40,843 nt of DNA, taken from Acidobacteriota bacterium. Lineage in GTDB: Bacteria; Acidobacteriota; UBA6911; JACQSX01. How positions within the stretch are numbered: position 1 is the stretch's first letter; the number at the start of each line of letters is the position of its first letter. The position numbers were made by a program, and so were the translations under genes. Below, in pieces: positions 18,047-26,926 of the stretch. Where the stretch lies: contig JACQSX010000024.1 in assembly GCA_016211105.1 (NCBI GenBank), positions 1 to 40,843 of the forward strand, in the 5' to 3' direction. The notes under the pieces were generated by a model. That model did no database searches. It was not told the origin of the DNA and saw only the letters and a list, made by a program, of their open reading frames with translations.

Positions 18047-18076
18047 AGAATACGGCCGGTCCAAAGTGCGAGTCAA
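18047..18076 (-). promoter_or_regulatory. Sigma70-type promoter of the dcw cluster
   Basis: TTGACT (18071-18076) and TATTCT (18047-18052) are separated by 18 nt on the minus strand. An A/T-rich run at about 18079-18108 lies immediately upstream and could act as an UP element. The predicted start is near 18040, giving an mraZ leader of about 88 nt. Confidence 0.7.
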
Positions 18077-18399
18077 GAAGTATTTTTCGATTTTTGAAAA
18101 TTTTTAAGTCAACTCCCCTTGGTGGCAGACATCGCGCAAGCTCTCCTGAAAACAGGATTCGAGCTTTGATACTATTGCCCTCTGCAAAGGAAACCTGCAT
18201 TCATGGCATGGCGAGTTGAAAAAGTGGCAGCAGGACAAATGAATTCAAATGACGAATTGAAATCAACTGTCCAGAAGTGCGTGACAATTTTGTCAACGTC
18301 GGATCGTTGCATCGATATTCGCGTTCGTTCGCGTTCTCTTGCGGCATTGGAACTTTTTGCGCATCATGGGAAGGCGGCGATTCAGAGGAGACGACGCGC
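18077..18399. other. Divergent intergenic region between mraZ and the YchF gene
   Basis: Apart from the A/T-rich run next to the mraZ promoter, I find only a small perfect inverted repeat, TGACAA-TT-TTGTCA (18282-18295). It is a possible operator for the rightward gene. No clear plus-strand promoter was seen. The open frames here carry no recognisable protein features. Confidence 0.45.
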
Positions 18400-19479
18400 G
18401 TGAAGGCAGGCATTATCGGGTACGCGCAGTCCGGAAAGACTACCCTGTTTAACATATTGACGAGCGCGGGCGCGCAAACCGGCCACGCAGCAAGGGACCA
18501 CATGAACATTGGAGTCGCGAAAGTGCCAGATCCGCGACTCTGGAAACTTTCTGAGCTGTTTCGACCTGAAAAAACTACTCCTGCTACCATCGAATACATC
18601 GATCTTCCAGGCGTGGAAAAAGGGGAATTCAAAACCATCTCCCAATTGAACAGCCTGAGAATCGTCGACGCTCTGGTGCATGTGGTCCGGGCTTTTGACG
18701 ATCCCCAAAATCCCCATCTGGAGGGTTCCGTGGATCCTGCTCGGGATCTGGAAAATTTTGAATTGGAGATGATCATTGCTGACTTGGCAGTGGTGGACAG
18801 CCGGCTGGAACGTCTGGAAAAGGATCTCAAAAAAATCAAGAGCCAAGATCTTGAAATGGAGGGCAAACTTCTGCAGCAGCTCAAGAAGCATCTGGAGAGC
18901 GAAAGGCCTCTCCGCGAGTTGGGTCTTCCATCGGAGCCGTTGCGGCGGATCCGAGGTTTTGCCTTTCTTTCCTTAAAACCAGAAATCATCGTGCTCAATT
19001 TGGGAGAAGCGGATGTCAGGCAGATAGATTCAGCGGTGAAAAAATTCAAGCTTGTCAACTGGACGACACGCCCGCGATTAGGGTTTACTGCGGTCTGCGG
19101 AAAGATCGAAGCGGAGATTTGCGAACTATCAGAAGCCGACGCTCAAGCGTTTTTGAAGGAGTTGGGTTTCTCTGAATCCGGATTGAGCCGCGTCATCCGG
19201 GATACCTACCGGATCCTCGACCTGATTTCATTTTTTACTGTGGGAGCCGACGAGGTGCGCGCCTGGACAATCCCACGAGGGACACAGGCCCAGAAGGCCG
19301 CAGGTGTCATCCATTCCGACATGGAACGAGGGTTTATTCGCGCCGAGATTGTCTCGTGCGACAACCTGATCACATCCGTCTCGCTGGCTGCCTGCAGGGA
19401 GAAGGGGCAGGTCCGAGTAGAGGGAAAGGATTACATCGTGCAGGATGGAGACGTGATCCATTTTAGATTCAATGTATAA
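18400..19479 (+). CDS. ychF: YchF/OLA1-family P-loop NTPase
   Basis: YchF proteins are Obg-related cytoplasmic ATPases associated with ribosomes and stress responses. The 359-residue product has a P-loop at 7-15, a DLPG switch motif at 68-71, and NLGE at 200-203, the family's NxxE in place of the GTP-specific NKxD. A helical coiled insertion (about 120-180) and a C-terminal TGS domain (from about 275) complete the family layout. The P-loop is unusual: GYAQSGKTT where canonical members have an NVGKST core. GTG 18400 was chosen because AGAGGAG lies about 9 nt upstream and it begins at the conserved KAGIIG; a longer frame from 18277 adds 41 unlike residues. The next gene overlaps it by 8 nt. Confidence 0.93.
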   Translation: MKAGIIGYAQSGKTTLFNILTSAGAQTGHAARDHMNIGVAKVPDPRLWKLSELFRPEKTTPATIEYIDLPGVEKGEFKTISQLNSLRIVDALVHVVRAFDDPQNPHLEGSVDPARDLENFELEMIIADLAVVDSRLERLEKDLKKIKSQDLEMEGKLLQQLKKHLESERPLRELGLPSEPLRRIRGFAFLSLKPEIIVLNLGEADVRQIDSAVKKFKLVNWTTRPRLGFTAVCGKIEAEICELSEADAQAFLKELGFSESGLSRVIRDTYRILDLISFFTVGADEVRAWTIPRGTQAQKAAGVIHSDMERGFIRAEIVSCDNLITSVSLAACREKGQVRVEGKDYIVQDGDVIHFRFNV

Positions 19480-20218
19480 GACGCCAGAGCAGCTCTACTT
19501 GACTTTACTTTTGGGATCTCTTGCCGCTGCGGCCAATATTCTTGGCGGATATGTAGTGTCCTACCAGAAAGTCATCGATCGCTTCTTGCTCCGGTTTCTA
19601 ATTGCGTTGGGAGCGGGTTTCCTACTGGCCGCGACTTTCGTTGTCGTGCTCCCGGAAAGCATGGCGCGAAATCCTTACACTCCTTGGATTCTCCTGGCTG
19701 GGTATCTGTTTGTACAATTCTTCCAGCATACGCTCGCCCTTCATTTTCACTTCGGCGAGGAAACGCATCACGAACGCCACGCGCAGACTTACGTCGGTTA
19801 TGCCGCAGTTTTTGGCATGATACTTCACGCTTTTTTTGACGGCACATTGATGGCTGCCGGGTTCATCATTTCCAATCGGGTTGGCGTCCTCTTGTTCATC
19901 GCCGTTCTATTGCACAAGATTCCTGAAGGCTTTACGGCCGCTTCCATTATGCGCGCTGCCGGCAGGAGTCGCCGCGTGGCGCGTTTCTCCGCCGAGTTGA
20001 TTGCGCTGGCAACGTTCTTGGGAATTTTATCTTTGTCCCTGGCCGCGCGAGCCGTACATTACGCCCTCCCCTTCAGCGCCGGCGTGACGTTGTATGTCGC
20101 GGCATCAGATCTGATCCCGGAAGTAAACAAAGAAGAGCGGGCCTGGACCAGCGGTGTGGTTTTTTTGGGAGTGCTTTCCTACTTTCTTACCGACCTGTTC
20201 CTGGATTCACTAATGTAG
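19472..20218 (+). CDS. ZIP-family metal transporter
   Basis: ZIP proteins move Zn2+, Fe2+ or other divalent metals toward the cytoplasm. The 248-residue protein has about eight hydrophobic helices. It carries the two metal-site motifs of the family: HAFFDG (119-124) and HKIPEG (148-153). A His-rich loop HFHFGEETHHERH (91-103) lies between the third and fourth helices and could bind metal. The ATG overlaps the end of the YchF gene by 8 nt, so the two are probably cotranscribed. The substrate cannot be fixed from sequence; zinc is a reasonable guess. Confidence 0.9.
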   Translation: MYKTPEQLYLTLLLGSLAAAANILGGYVVSYQKVIDRFLLRFLIALGAGFLLAATFVVVLPESMARNPYTPWILLAGYLFVQFFQHTLALHFHFGEETHHERHAQTYVGYAAVFGMILHAFFDGTLMAAGFIISNRVGVLLFIAVLLHKIPEGFTAASIMRAAGRSRRVARFSAELIALATFLGILSLSLAARAVHYALPFSAGVTLYVAASDLIPEVNKEERAWTSGVVFLGVLSYFLTDLFLDSLM

Positions 20219-20225
20219 AGATTCA

Positions 20226-20496
20226 CTGAGTACCTCGATCCATAAATACGATAAGGTTTGTTGCGAGCGCGATGGCCCCGATTTCGCGGAGCGACGACGA
20301 GTCCATGCGGGGCCCATTGGCGAGAAGGAGCGACAAAGAAAGCGGGGCTATCCCGCCGCAACCCTCAGGGCTGATGGGGGGTTGCGGGCGGTCTCGTCGT
20401 CGCCAATGTCCTTGCATCGACTCCTTCTCGCTCCTGGATCTCGCCTCGCAAGCCCCATCAGCAAACGTTACCGTATTTCTGAATCGAGGTACTGAG
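20226..20496. mobile_element. MITE-like palindromic element with terminal inverted repeats
   Basis: The element at 20231-20491 (261 bp) begins TACCTCGATCCATAAATACG and ends in its imperfect reverse complement. CTGAG flanks both sides (20226-20230 and 20492-20496), as a 5-bp target duplication would. The inverted similarity continues inward for roughly 100 bp per arm, including GGAGCGA...GAGTC and CATTGGCGA blocks, and the centre has a GCCGCAACC/GGTTGCGG stem. It encodes no protein, so it would depend on a transposase elsewhere. It shares its tip with the palindrome at 15844-15867. It fills most of the gap between the ZIP gene and proS; 20497-20561 shows no clear promoter. Confidence 0.8.
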
Positions 20497-20561
20497 GTAA
20501 AGTATGTCGGAAATGAAGCTAAAGCGGTTGACTGGTAATTCTTGACACCAAAAAGTCGAAT

Positions 20562-22292
20562 ATGAAATGGTCTGAAACATTCATTCCAACCTTACGCGAA
20601 GCACCCTCCGATGCGGAATTCACGAGTCACCACCTCTTATTACGCGCTGGATATATCCGGCAATTGGGCGCGGGCATTTACTCCTATTTACCATTGGCCC
20701 AGAGAGTGATACAGAGAATCACCCGCATCATTCGCGAAGAAATGGACCGAATCGGGGGTCAGGAGTTCTACCTGCCCGCCCTCCATCCTGCCGAGATATG
20801 GAAAGAGAGCGGCCGTTGGGAGATCATGGGTGAGAATATGTTTCGCCTGAGGGACCGGTACCAACGCGATCTATGCTTGGGCATGACACACGAGGAGGTA
20901 TTCACCACGATTATTCGTGACGCCGTGCGCTCCTACAAAGAATTGCCTCAGATTTGGTACCAGATCCAGGTGAAATTCCGCGACGAACCAAGACCAAAAT
21001 CTGGCCTTCTCCGCGTGCGGCAGTTCCTGATGAAGGACAGCTATTCATTTGACGTCGATTGGAATGGTTTGGACCGCAGCTATCAAAAGCATCATCAAGC
21101 TTACTGCTCAATTTTCGAGCGTTGCGGCTTGAAATATATCGCCATTCAAGCCCATAGCGGAGCCATGGGCGGTACCGGATCTGAGGAATTCGTGGTACGG
21201 TCAGAGGCGGGCGAAGATTTGGTGGTCTTCTGTTCCACTTGCGGCTATGCGGCCAACCGCGAGAAGGCAAGCACCCGGGCCTCGCGGGTAGTGGATACCG
21301 CGCAAGACCTGGAACCGGAGTTGGTGCATACGCCAGGCCAGAAGACAATCGCTCAGCTATGCGAATTTTTGAGGATCGAGCCAACGCATCAAATGAAGTC
21401 CGTCGTCTATATGGCTGACGGCAAGCCCGTGCTGGTACTGGTGCGCGGAGATTGCGAGGTCAATGAAGCAAAACTGGAGTCTGCTCTGGGTACGCAGGAG
21501 TTCCGTCCTGCGCACCCAGACGAAATCCGCCAATTTTTCGGCGCCGATCCCGGCAGTCTCGGTCCATATCAGTTGTCGGGTGTGAAGATCCTCGCCGACC
21601 ACTCGCTTCGGGGCCGAAAGAATCTGGTGAGTGGCGCCAACCGCGACGATTACCATTACAAGAACTTGACGCCAGGCGAAGATTTCAGGCCGGAATACTT
21701 TGACTTGCGAAATGCCGAATCGGGAGATCCTTGCTCGCTGTGCGGAAAGCCCGTGGAAGTTTTCCGCGCCATGGAAGTAGGACATATCTTCAAACTGGGA
21801 CTGAAGTATTCCGAATCGATGAGCGCCTATGTGCTCAACGAAGCCGGCCGGCGAATCCCGCTGGTCATGGGAAGCTACGGAATTGGACTGGAACGAATTG
21901 TGTGCGCAGCCATTGAGCTGTATGCTGACAACGACGGAATTGTCTGGCCCCAGAGCATCGCGCCGTTTGACGTGGTCATTTCGCAAGTCAATAGCAACGA
22001 TGAGGAACAGACCCGCGTCTCAGCGGATCTTTATTCGAAACTGAAGGACTCAGGAGCGGAAGTCATCTGGGATGATCGCAACGAGCGCCCGGGGGTGAAA
22101 TTTAAGGATGCCGATTTGATCGGTATCCCTTACCGCATTACCGTTGGAAATAAGATCAAGCACGGAAAAGTAGAAATTTTTCAACGCGCCCAGCGAACGC
22201 AACATGAAGTGGAGATCGGCGCCGCTCTCGTGACACTATCGGAGATGCGAGGAGGACACGGTATTCGTTCCTCCTCCTCGCCGCAGTCTTGA
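20562..22292 (+). CDS. proS: Prolyl-tRNA synthetase (bacterial ProS type)
   Basis: ProS charges tRNA-Pro with proline using ATP. The 576-residue class II synthetase has the THEE loop in GMTHEEVFT, motif 2 in KFRDEPRPKSGLLRVRQF, and motif 3 in GSYGIGLERI. A YbaK-like editing domain that removes mischarged alanine is inserted at about 225-385, as in bacterial-type enzymes. A C-terminal anticodon-binding domain follows. The ATG has only a weak upstream ribosome site. It starts 65 nt after the MITE-like element and ends at a strong terminator. Confidence 0.97.
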   Translation: MKWSETFIPTLREAPSDAEFTSHHLLLRAGYIRQLGAGIYSYLPLAQRVIQRITRIIREEMDRIGGQEFYLPALHPAEIWKESGRWEIMGENMFRLRDRYQRDLCLGMTHEEVFTTIIRDAVRSYKELPQIWYQIQVKFRDEPRPKSGLLRVRQFLMKDSYSFDVDWNGLDRSYQKHHQAYCSIFERCGLKYIAIQAHSGAMGGTGSEEFVVRSEAGEDLVVFCSTCGYAANREKASTRASRVVDTAQDLEPELVHTPGQKTIAQLCEFLRIEPTHQMKSVVYMADGKPVLVLVRGDCEVNEAKLESALGTQEFRPAHPDEIRQFFGADPGSLGPYQLSGVKILADHSLRGRKNLVSGANRDDYHYKNLTPGEDFRPEYFDLRNAESGDPCSLCGKPVEVFRAMEVGHIFKLGLKYSESMSAYVLNEAGRRIPLVMGSYGIGLERIVCAAIELYADNDGIVWPQSIAPFDVVISQVNSNDEEQTRVSADLYSKLKDSGAEVIWDDRNERPGVKFKDADLIGIPYRITVGNKIKHGKVEIFQRAQRTQHEVEIGAALVTLSEMRGGHGIRSSSSPQS

Positions 22293-22294
22293 GG

Positions 22295-22318
22295 AACTTG
22301 CCAGGTGGCAAGTTTTTT
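22295..22318 (+). terminator. Rho-independent terminator after proS
   Basis: AACTTGCCA and TGGCAAGTT form a 9-bp inverted repeat with a tiny central spacer, followed by a run of six T. It begins 3 nt after the proS stop codon. Confidence 0.92.
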
Positions 22319-22469
22319 GGATTTACCGCCTGCACTGCCGTGGATTTTTGCGCTACAATCCGCCCAGTGATCGGGAATCGATGGGTAATGTCGGAGTCGG
22401 ATGACGAGTCGTCTGTCGTGTTATAGCTTGTCATTTGTTACCTGCTGTCGATAACCTGCAACTTATCCT

Positions 22470-23744
22470 ATGGACCATTTGATAACAAACCTGGAACAAC
22501 GAGATCCGGAAGTGGCGGAGGCCATTGTTAACGAGGCGCGCCGCCAGCACACACACCTGGAATTGATTGCCTCGGAAAACTTTGTCAGCGAGGCCGTACT
22601 ACAGGCAATGGGTTCCGTTTTTACAAACAAGTATGCCGAAGGCTATCCAGGAAAGCGTTACTATGGCGGCTGCGAATTCGTGGACCGGGTCGAGACACTT
22701 GCCATCGAACGGGCAAAGAAACTTTTCAATGCCGATCATGCCAACGTCCAACCCAATGCCGGTAGCCCTGCTAACATGGCGATTTATTTAACGGCACTGC
22801 AACACGGCGACAAAGTGCTGGGGATGAATCTGTCGCATGGCGGACATTTGACGCACGGCCATCATCTGAACTTCTCCGGCAAGATGTTCCAGATCCTAGC
22901 TTACGGAGTGGAGCGCGACAGTGAAACGATCGATTACAACCAGCTACGCCAGATCGCAGAACGAGAACGACCCAAGATGATCATCACCGGAGCCAGCGCT
23001 TACTCCCGCATTATTGACTTCAAGCGAGTAGGTGAAATCGCCCGATCGGTTGGCGCCGTCCACATGGCCGATATTGCGCATATCGCGGGGATGGTTGCTA
23101 CCGGTCTGCATCCCAGCCCGGTCCCTCATGCCGAGTTTGTTACCAGCACGACTCACAAGACGCTTCGGGGGCCCCGCGGCGGTTTCATTCTATGCAAACA
23201 GTCTTGGGCTAAGGACCTGGACCGAACGGTTTTTCCAGGGATCCAAGGGGGACCTCTCGTGCATATGATTGCAGCCAAGGCGGTGTGCTTTCTGGAAGCC
23301 CTACAGCCGGAGTTTAAAATTTACCAGCAACAAGTGGTTCGCAACGCCGACGCTTTAGCAAGAACCATCGCCGCTCAAGGCTTCCGCATCGTTTCCGGTG
23401 GAACAGATAACCACCTATTCGTGGTCGACGTTTTCGCCCGTGGTATCACTGGCAAACAGGCAGAAGAAGCCCTGGATCGGGCAAACATCACGGTCAACAA
23501 GAATACGATCCCTTTTGAAACGAATCCTCCTTTTATCGCCAGCGGCATCCGCATCGGCTCGCCTGCCGTGACTACCCGAGGCATGAGGGAAGCCGAGATG
23601 GAGCAGATCGGCGAATGGATCGGGTACGTGTTGCAGGAAATAGAGGACCAGTCGCGCCAGAAAGGAGTCAAGGAAAAGGTGCTCCAGTTAATTGAACGCT
23701 TCCCTCTGTATCTTTCGCGACAGCGGATTGCCACGCCGCTTTAG
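22470..23744 (+). CDS. glyA: Serine hydroxymethyltransferase
   Basis: GlyA interconverts serine and glycine with tetrahydrofolate, feeding one-carbon metabolism. The 424-residue PLP enzyme has the early [11 protein letters not shown] block (30-40), [18 protein letters not shown] (55-72) and the PLP-lysine motif [14 protein letters not shown] with the Schiff-base Lys at 230. Its length is normal. The 150 nt between the proS terminator and the ATG must hold its promoter, but no consensus stands out clearly. The next gene starts about 34 nt after its stop. Confidence 0.98.
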   Translation: MDHLITNLEQRDPEVAEAIVNEARRQHTHLELIASENFVSEAVLQAMGSVFTNKYAEGYPGKRYYGGCEFVDRVETLAIERAKKLFNADHANVQPNAGSPANMAIYLTALQHGDKVLGMNLSHGGHLTHGHHLNFSGKMFQILAYGVERDSETIDYNQLRQIAERERPKMIITGASAYSRIIDFKRVGEIARSVGAVHMADIAHIAGMVATGLHPSPVPHAEFVTSTTHKTLRGPRGGFILCKQSWAKDLDRTVFPGIQGGPLVHMIAAKAVCFLEALQPEFKIYQQQVVRNADALARTIAAQGFRIVSGGTDNHLFVVDVFARGITGKQAEEALDRANITVNKNTIPFETNPPFIASGIRIGSPAVTTRGMREAEMEQIGEWIGYVLQEIEDQSRQKGVKEKVLQLIERFPLYLSRQRIATPL

Positions 23745-23778
23745 GCGGCAATTGGCGCAGTATAGCACCCGAATTTTG

Positions 23779-25677
23779 ATGGATTACGAAGCGGTTTTCG
23801 GTCCACGGGGAATTCTGGCGCAGCACCACCCTGGTTTCGAATATCGGCCCACCCAGGTAAGCATGGCCAACGCCGTGGATGCCGCGATCCGCGAGCGGCA
23901 TCATCTCTGTGTCGAGGCAGGCACCGGAACTGGGAAAACGCTCGCTTACCTGTTTCCCGCGATCGCCAACCGAAAGCGAACCGTTATCAGCACCGCAACG
24001 AAAACGCTGCAGGAGCAACTTTTTTTTAAGGACATTCCATTTCTCTGTCGCACCGTGGCGCCCGACCTCCAGGCTATCTGCATGAAGGGCCGCAACAACT
24101 ATCTCTGCCTGAAAAAACTGGAGAATCACTTGCAGAACCCTGAGTTACTCCCTGGCAATCGCAGCCAGTTACTGCAGCCGATTCACGCCTGGTCTGGTAG
24201 AACGCAAACGGGCGATCGGGCCGAACTGGATTTCCTGCGCGACGACGATCCTTTCTGGAGGCAATTGGATGCCCGCCGGGAGACATGCCTCGGACAAAAG
24301 TGCCCGTACTATGAGCCTTGCTATGTCACTCGCGTCCGGCAGCAGGCATTTGGCGTGGACCTGATTGTGGTAAATCACTCCTTGTTTTTTGCAGACCTGG
24401 CGCTTCGCCAACAAGGAATTACCGGAGTGTTGCCGGATTACTCGGTGGTGATCTTTGATGAGGCGCATGAGATGGAAGAGGTCGCGACTAACTTTTTCGG
24501 AAAGCAGATCAGCAATTACCGCTTTGAAGATTTTGCGTACGAGCTGGTCCGAGGATTTCAGAAAGAACGGCAGTTGCTGCGCACGGAAAGCCGACTCTCG
24601 GATGCTGCACACCGCCTGTTTGATATCTTCAGGAAGGATCAAAATGACCAGCGTCAAGGGATAGCAGGCGTGTCTCGGCAGCCGGATTTTTCGCGACGTG
24701 TCGACGCCTTAGAGGAGTCTATGCAATTGCTCATTTCCCAAATTGGAAAGATGCGCTTGCGCACCGAAGAACAAGAGGCCTTGCGGATTCGCGCCGAAGA
24801 ATTGTCGTCTGATCTGCGTTTCATATGTTCCATCCAGGACCCTGCTTACGTTTACTGGGCAGAGACCAAAGGCCGTGGAATATTCGTCAACGCATCTCCG
24901 ATCAACTTAGCGCCCATTTTATCAGAGACGATTTTTGACCAACCAATCAGCGCCATCTTGACCTCGGCGACACTGAGTACGGACGGCAGTTTTCACTACA
25001 TTCGGACGAGGCTCGGAGTTTCTCAGGCGGAAGAATTGATCCTCGAATCCGAGTTCGATCTTACTTCTCAGTCCATGATGTATATCCCCATGCTGCCAGA
25101 CCCTCGGGAACATCACTATTTGGAAAGAGCCTGCGCTGAAATCCAGCAACTACTGGAAATTTCACACGGCCGGGCGTTCTTGCTGTTCACGAGCTTCGCC
25201 CAAATGGAAAAATGCTACCAGCGTTTGGCGCCGGAACTGCAATTTCCAGTTTTTAAGCAAGGAGAACTTCCAAAGAGCTTGCTGTTGGAACGATTTCGCA
25301 CAACTCCTTCGGCTGTCTTATTTGCCACCACCAGCTTCTGGCAGGGCGTCGATGTCCAAGGGGAGGCGCTGAGCTGCGTCATCATCGACAAGCTCCCCTT
25401 TGCAGTCCCAACGGATCCAGTCGTTGCAGCCCGTCTGCAGTATTTGGAACGACAGGGGAAAAACGCCTTTGAGGAATACAGCGTTCCTCAGGCGATCATT
25501 CTGTTGAAACAGGGACTGGGTCGTTTGATTCGCAGCAAGCAAGACCGTGGCATTCTCTCGATTTTGGACAGCCGAATCCTTACCAAGAGCTATGGGAGCC
25601 ACTTCCTCAAGAGCTTGCCAAAGTGTCCGATAATCGATAACATACAAGAGTTGAGCAACTTTTTTGATGGCAAGTAA
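23779..25677 (+). CDS. DinG/XPD-like ATP-dependent helicase with Fe-S cluster
   Basis: This superfamily 2 helicase resembles DinG/YoaA, which unwinds damaged or structured DNA. The 632-residue product has Walker A AGTGTGKT (47-54), the DEAH box (227-230), and a C-terminal helicase core with FWQGVDVQGE and QGLGRLIRS. Four cysteines placed for a 4Fe-4S cluster (Cys110, 170, 175, 181) lie between Walker A and the DEAH box. ATG 23779 was chosen because it begins just before the conserved FEYRPTQ block; an in-frame start at 23692 would overlap glyA. No strong ribosome site is visible, so the start is uncertain. Confidence 0.92.
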   Translation: MDYEAVFGPRGILAQHHPGFEYRPTQVSMANAVDAAIRERHHLCVEAGTGTGKTLAYLFPAIANRKRTVISTATKTLQEQLFFKDIPFLCRTVAPDLQAICMKGRNNYLCLKKLENHLQNPELLPGNRSQLLQPIHAWSGRTQTGDRAELDFLRDDDPFWRQLDARRETCLGQKCPYYEPCYVTRVRQQAFGVDLIVVNHSLFFADLALRQQGITGVLPDYSVVIFDEAHEMEEVATNFFGKQISNYRFEDFAYELVRGFQKERQLLRTESRLSDAAHRLFDIFRKDQNDQRQGIAGVSRQPDFSRRVDALEESMQLLISQIGKMRLRTEEQEALRIRAEELSSDLRFICSIQDPAYVYWAETKGRGIFVNASPINLAPILSETIFDQPISAILTSATLSTDGSFHYIRTRLGVSQAEELILESEFDLTSQSMMYIPMLPDPREHHYLERACAEIQQLLEISHGRAFLLFTSFAQMEKCYQRLAPELQFPVFKQGELPKSLLLERFRTTPSAVLFATTSFWQGVDVQGEALSCVIIDKLPFAVPTDPVVAARLQYLERQGKNAFEEYSVPQAIILLKQGLGRLIRSKQDRGILSILDSRILTKSYGSHFLKSLPKCPIIDNIQELSNFFDGK

Positions 25678-25732
25678 CTCTTTAAAGGAAGAATGATGTC
25701 TTTATCTCTAGTATACGTTCGGAGGAATCTCA

Positions 25733-26755
25733 ATGACCGGATTAACTAAGACCGCTGCCCGATTGACAGCGTTGGCCATGGTATTGGCATGGGGTGTTTC
25801 GATGCCGGCCCTGGGCCAGGTTCGTGCCGTGAAAGGCAAAGTTCTAGACGAACAAGACAAACCCCTATCGGGTGCAAAAGTCACCATCAGCGGCATGGAC
25901 ATAAAGAGAAATTACACGACCAAGACGAATGATAAAGGGGAGTATTTTTATGGCGGTCTCACTACCGGCAGGTACTATGTGGGAGTGGAGTTAGAGGGAT
26001 TCCAGTGTGACTTTGTTCAGGGAATTTCGCCCGCGGCGAACGAGCCGGCGGTTGTGGATTTCAAATTGAGGCCGGGCGGTTGCGGCAAACTGCCATTTCT
26101 AATGACTGAGGAGGAGAAAAAGAAGCTTGCCGAGCAACAGGAAGAAGCCAAGAAACAGCAGGCAATGGCCTCCCTGGTCAAGGTAGATTTTGAAGCCGGA
26201 TTGGCAGCCGTTCAGGCAGGCAAGTACGACGAAGCAATCGAGGCATTTAAGAAAGCGTTGGAAAAGGATCAATCCCAACCCTACGTTTGGGCCAATCTTG
26301 CCGACGCTTACGGCAAGAAGAAGAACTATCAGGAAGCCATTGCCGCGTTCAACAAGGCGATCGAATTGAAACCAGACGATCCCAATCTAGTGCAAAACTT
26401 GGGGAATATCTATGGTGCTAGTGGTGATACGGCCAAGGCTGAGGAAATGTACACCAAGGCGGCTTCGATGCCCCCGGCAGCCGCGGGCGGCGCGAATGCG
26501 GCAGCCAGCTACTACAACCTGGGCGTAACCAAAGTGAACACTGGGAAACTCCAGGAGGCGATTGAGGCATTCAACAAGGCAATCGAGGCCGACCCCAATT
26601 ACGCGGAAGCTCACTACCAGCTCGGTGTCGCCTATATCGGTTCAGGCAAGAGCGAGGAAGGCATCAAGGCGTTAAAAGATTACTTGAAATTGGTCCAGAC
26701 GGGACAGAATGCCGAAACTGCTAAGGCGTTGATTTCGGAACTAACCAAGATGTAG
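25733..26755 (+). CDS. Secreted TPR protein with carboxypeptidase-regulatory-like domain
   Basis: The 340-residue product has a signal peptide (1-29, ending ALGQ). A carboxypeptidase-regulatory-like beta-sandwich follows (about 31-113, VKGKVLDEQDKPLSGAKVTI and DKGEYFYGGL), then a charged EEEKKKLAEQQEEAKKQQ helix. Several tetratricopeptide repeats run from about 150 to the end, with the YDEAIEAFKKALEKDP pattern. It is probably a periplasmic or envelope protein-interaction scaffold; the partner is unknown. GGAGGAAT precedes the ATG. This architecture is frequent in Acidobacteriota, which supports the taxonomic guess. It is convergent with the HEAT-repeat gene. Confidence 0.9.
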   Translation: MTGLTKTAARLTALAMVLAWGVSMPALGQVRAVKGKVLDEQDKPLSGAKVTISGMDIKRNYTTKTNDKGEYFYGGLTTGRYYVGVELEGFQCDFVQGISPAANEPAVVDFKLRPGGCGKLPFLMTEEEKKKLAEQQEEAKKQQAMASLVKVDFEAGLAAVQAGKYDEAIEAFKKALEKDQSQPYVWANLADAYGKKKNYQEAIAAFNKAIELKPDDPNLVQNLGNIYGASGDTAKAEEMYTKAASMPPAAAGGANAAASYYNLGVTKVNTGKLQEAIEAFNKAIEADPNYAEAHYQLGVAYIGSGKSEEGIKALKDYLKLVQTGQNAETAKALISELTKM

Positions 26756-26773
26756 AGGGAGAGAAGCTGCTGA

Positions 26774-26820
26774 AAGTTATTAATAGGTTGTCAAGGTTAC
26801 GAGAGGTTATTAGAGGTTCC
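26774..26820. repeat. Short ~10-bp-periodic AGGTT direct repeats
   Basis: AGGTT recurs at 26785, 26794, 26804 and 26814, and a variant AAGTT at 26774, in the gap between two convergent genes. Nearby, GGGAT-TGC-ATCCC (about 26831-26846) followed by TTT is a weak terminator candidate. Function unknown. Confidence 0.5.
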
Positions 26821-26926
26821 AAAGCGGGATTGCATCCCTTTAGTAGCTTTTCATTACCCTCCCGTAAGCATCTGCTTCCCGTAGCGACTCTCTGAGATCC
26901 CTGACAAGTAGCCAAGCAGTCCAGGG

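Noticed and set aside
18282..18295. TGACAA-TT-TTGTCA palindrome as a transcription factor site
   Set aside because: Too short to assign to any regulator family; kept only as a note.
18201..19058. Long (285-codon) reading frame on the minus strand across the YchF gene
   Set aside because: It is antisense to a gene with clear family motifs and its translation shows no recognisable domain; composition is Ser/Arg-rich as expected for a shadow frame.
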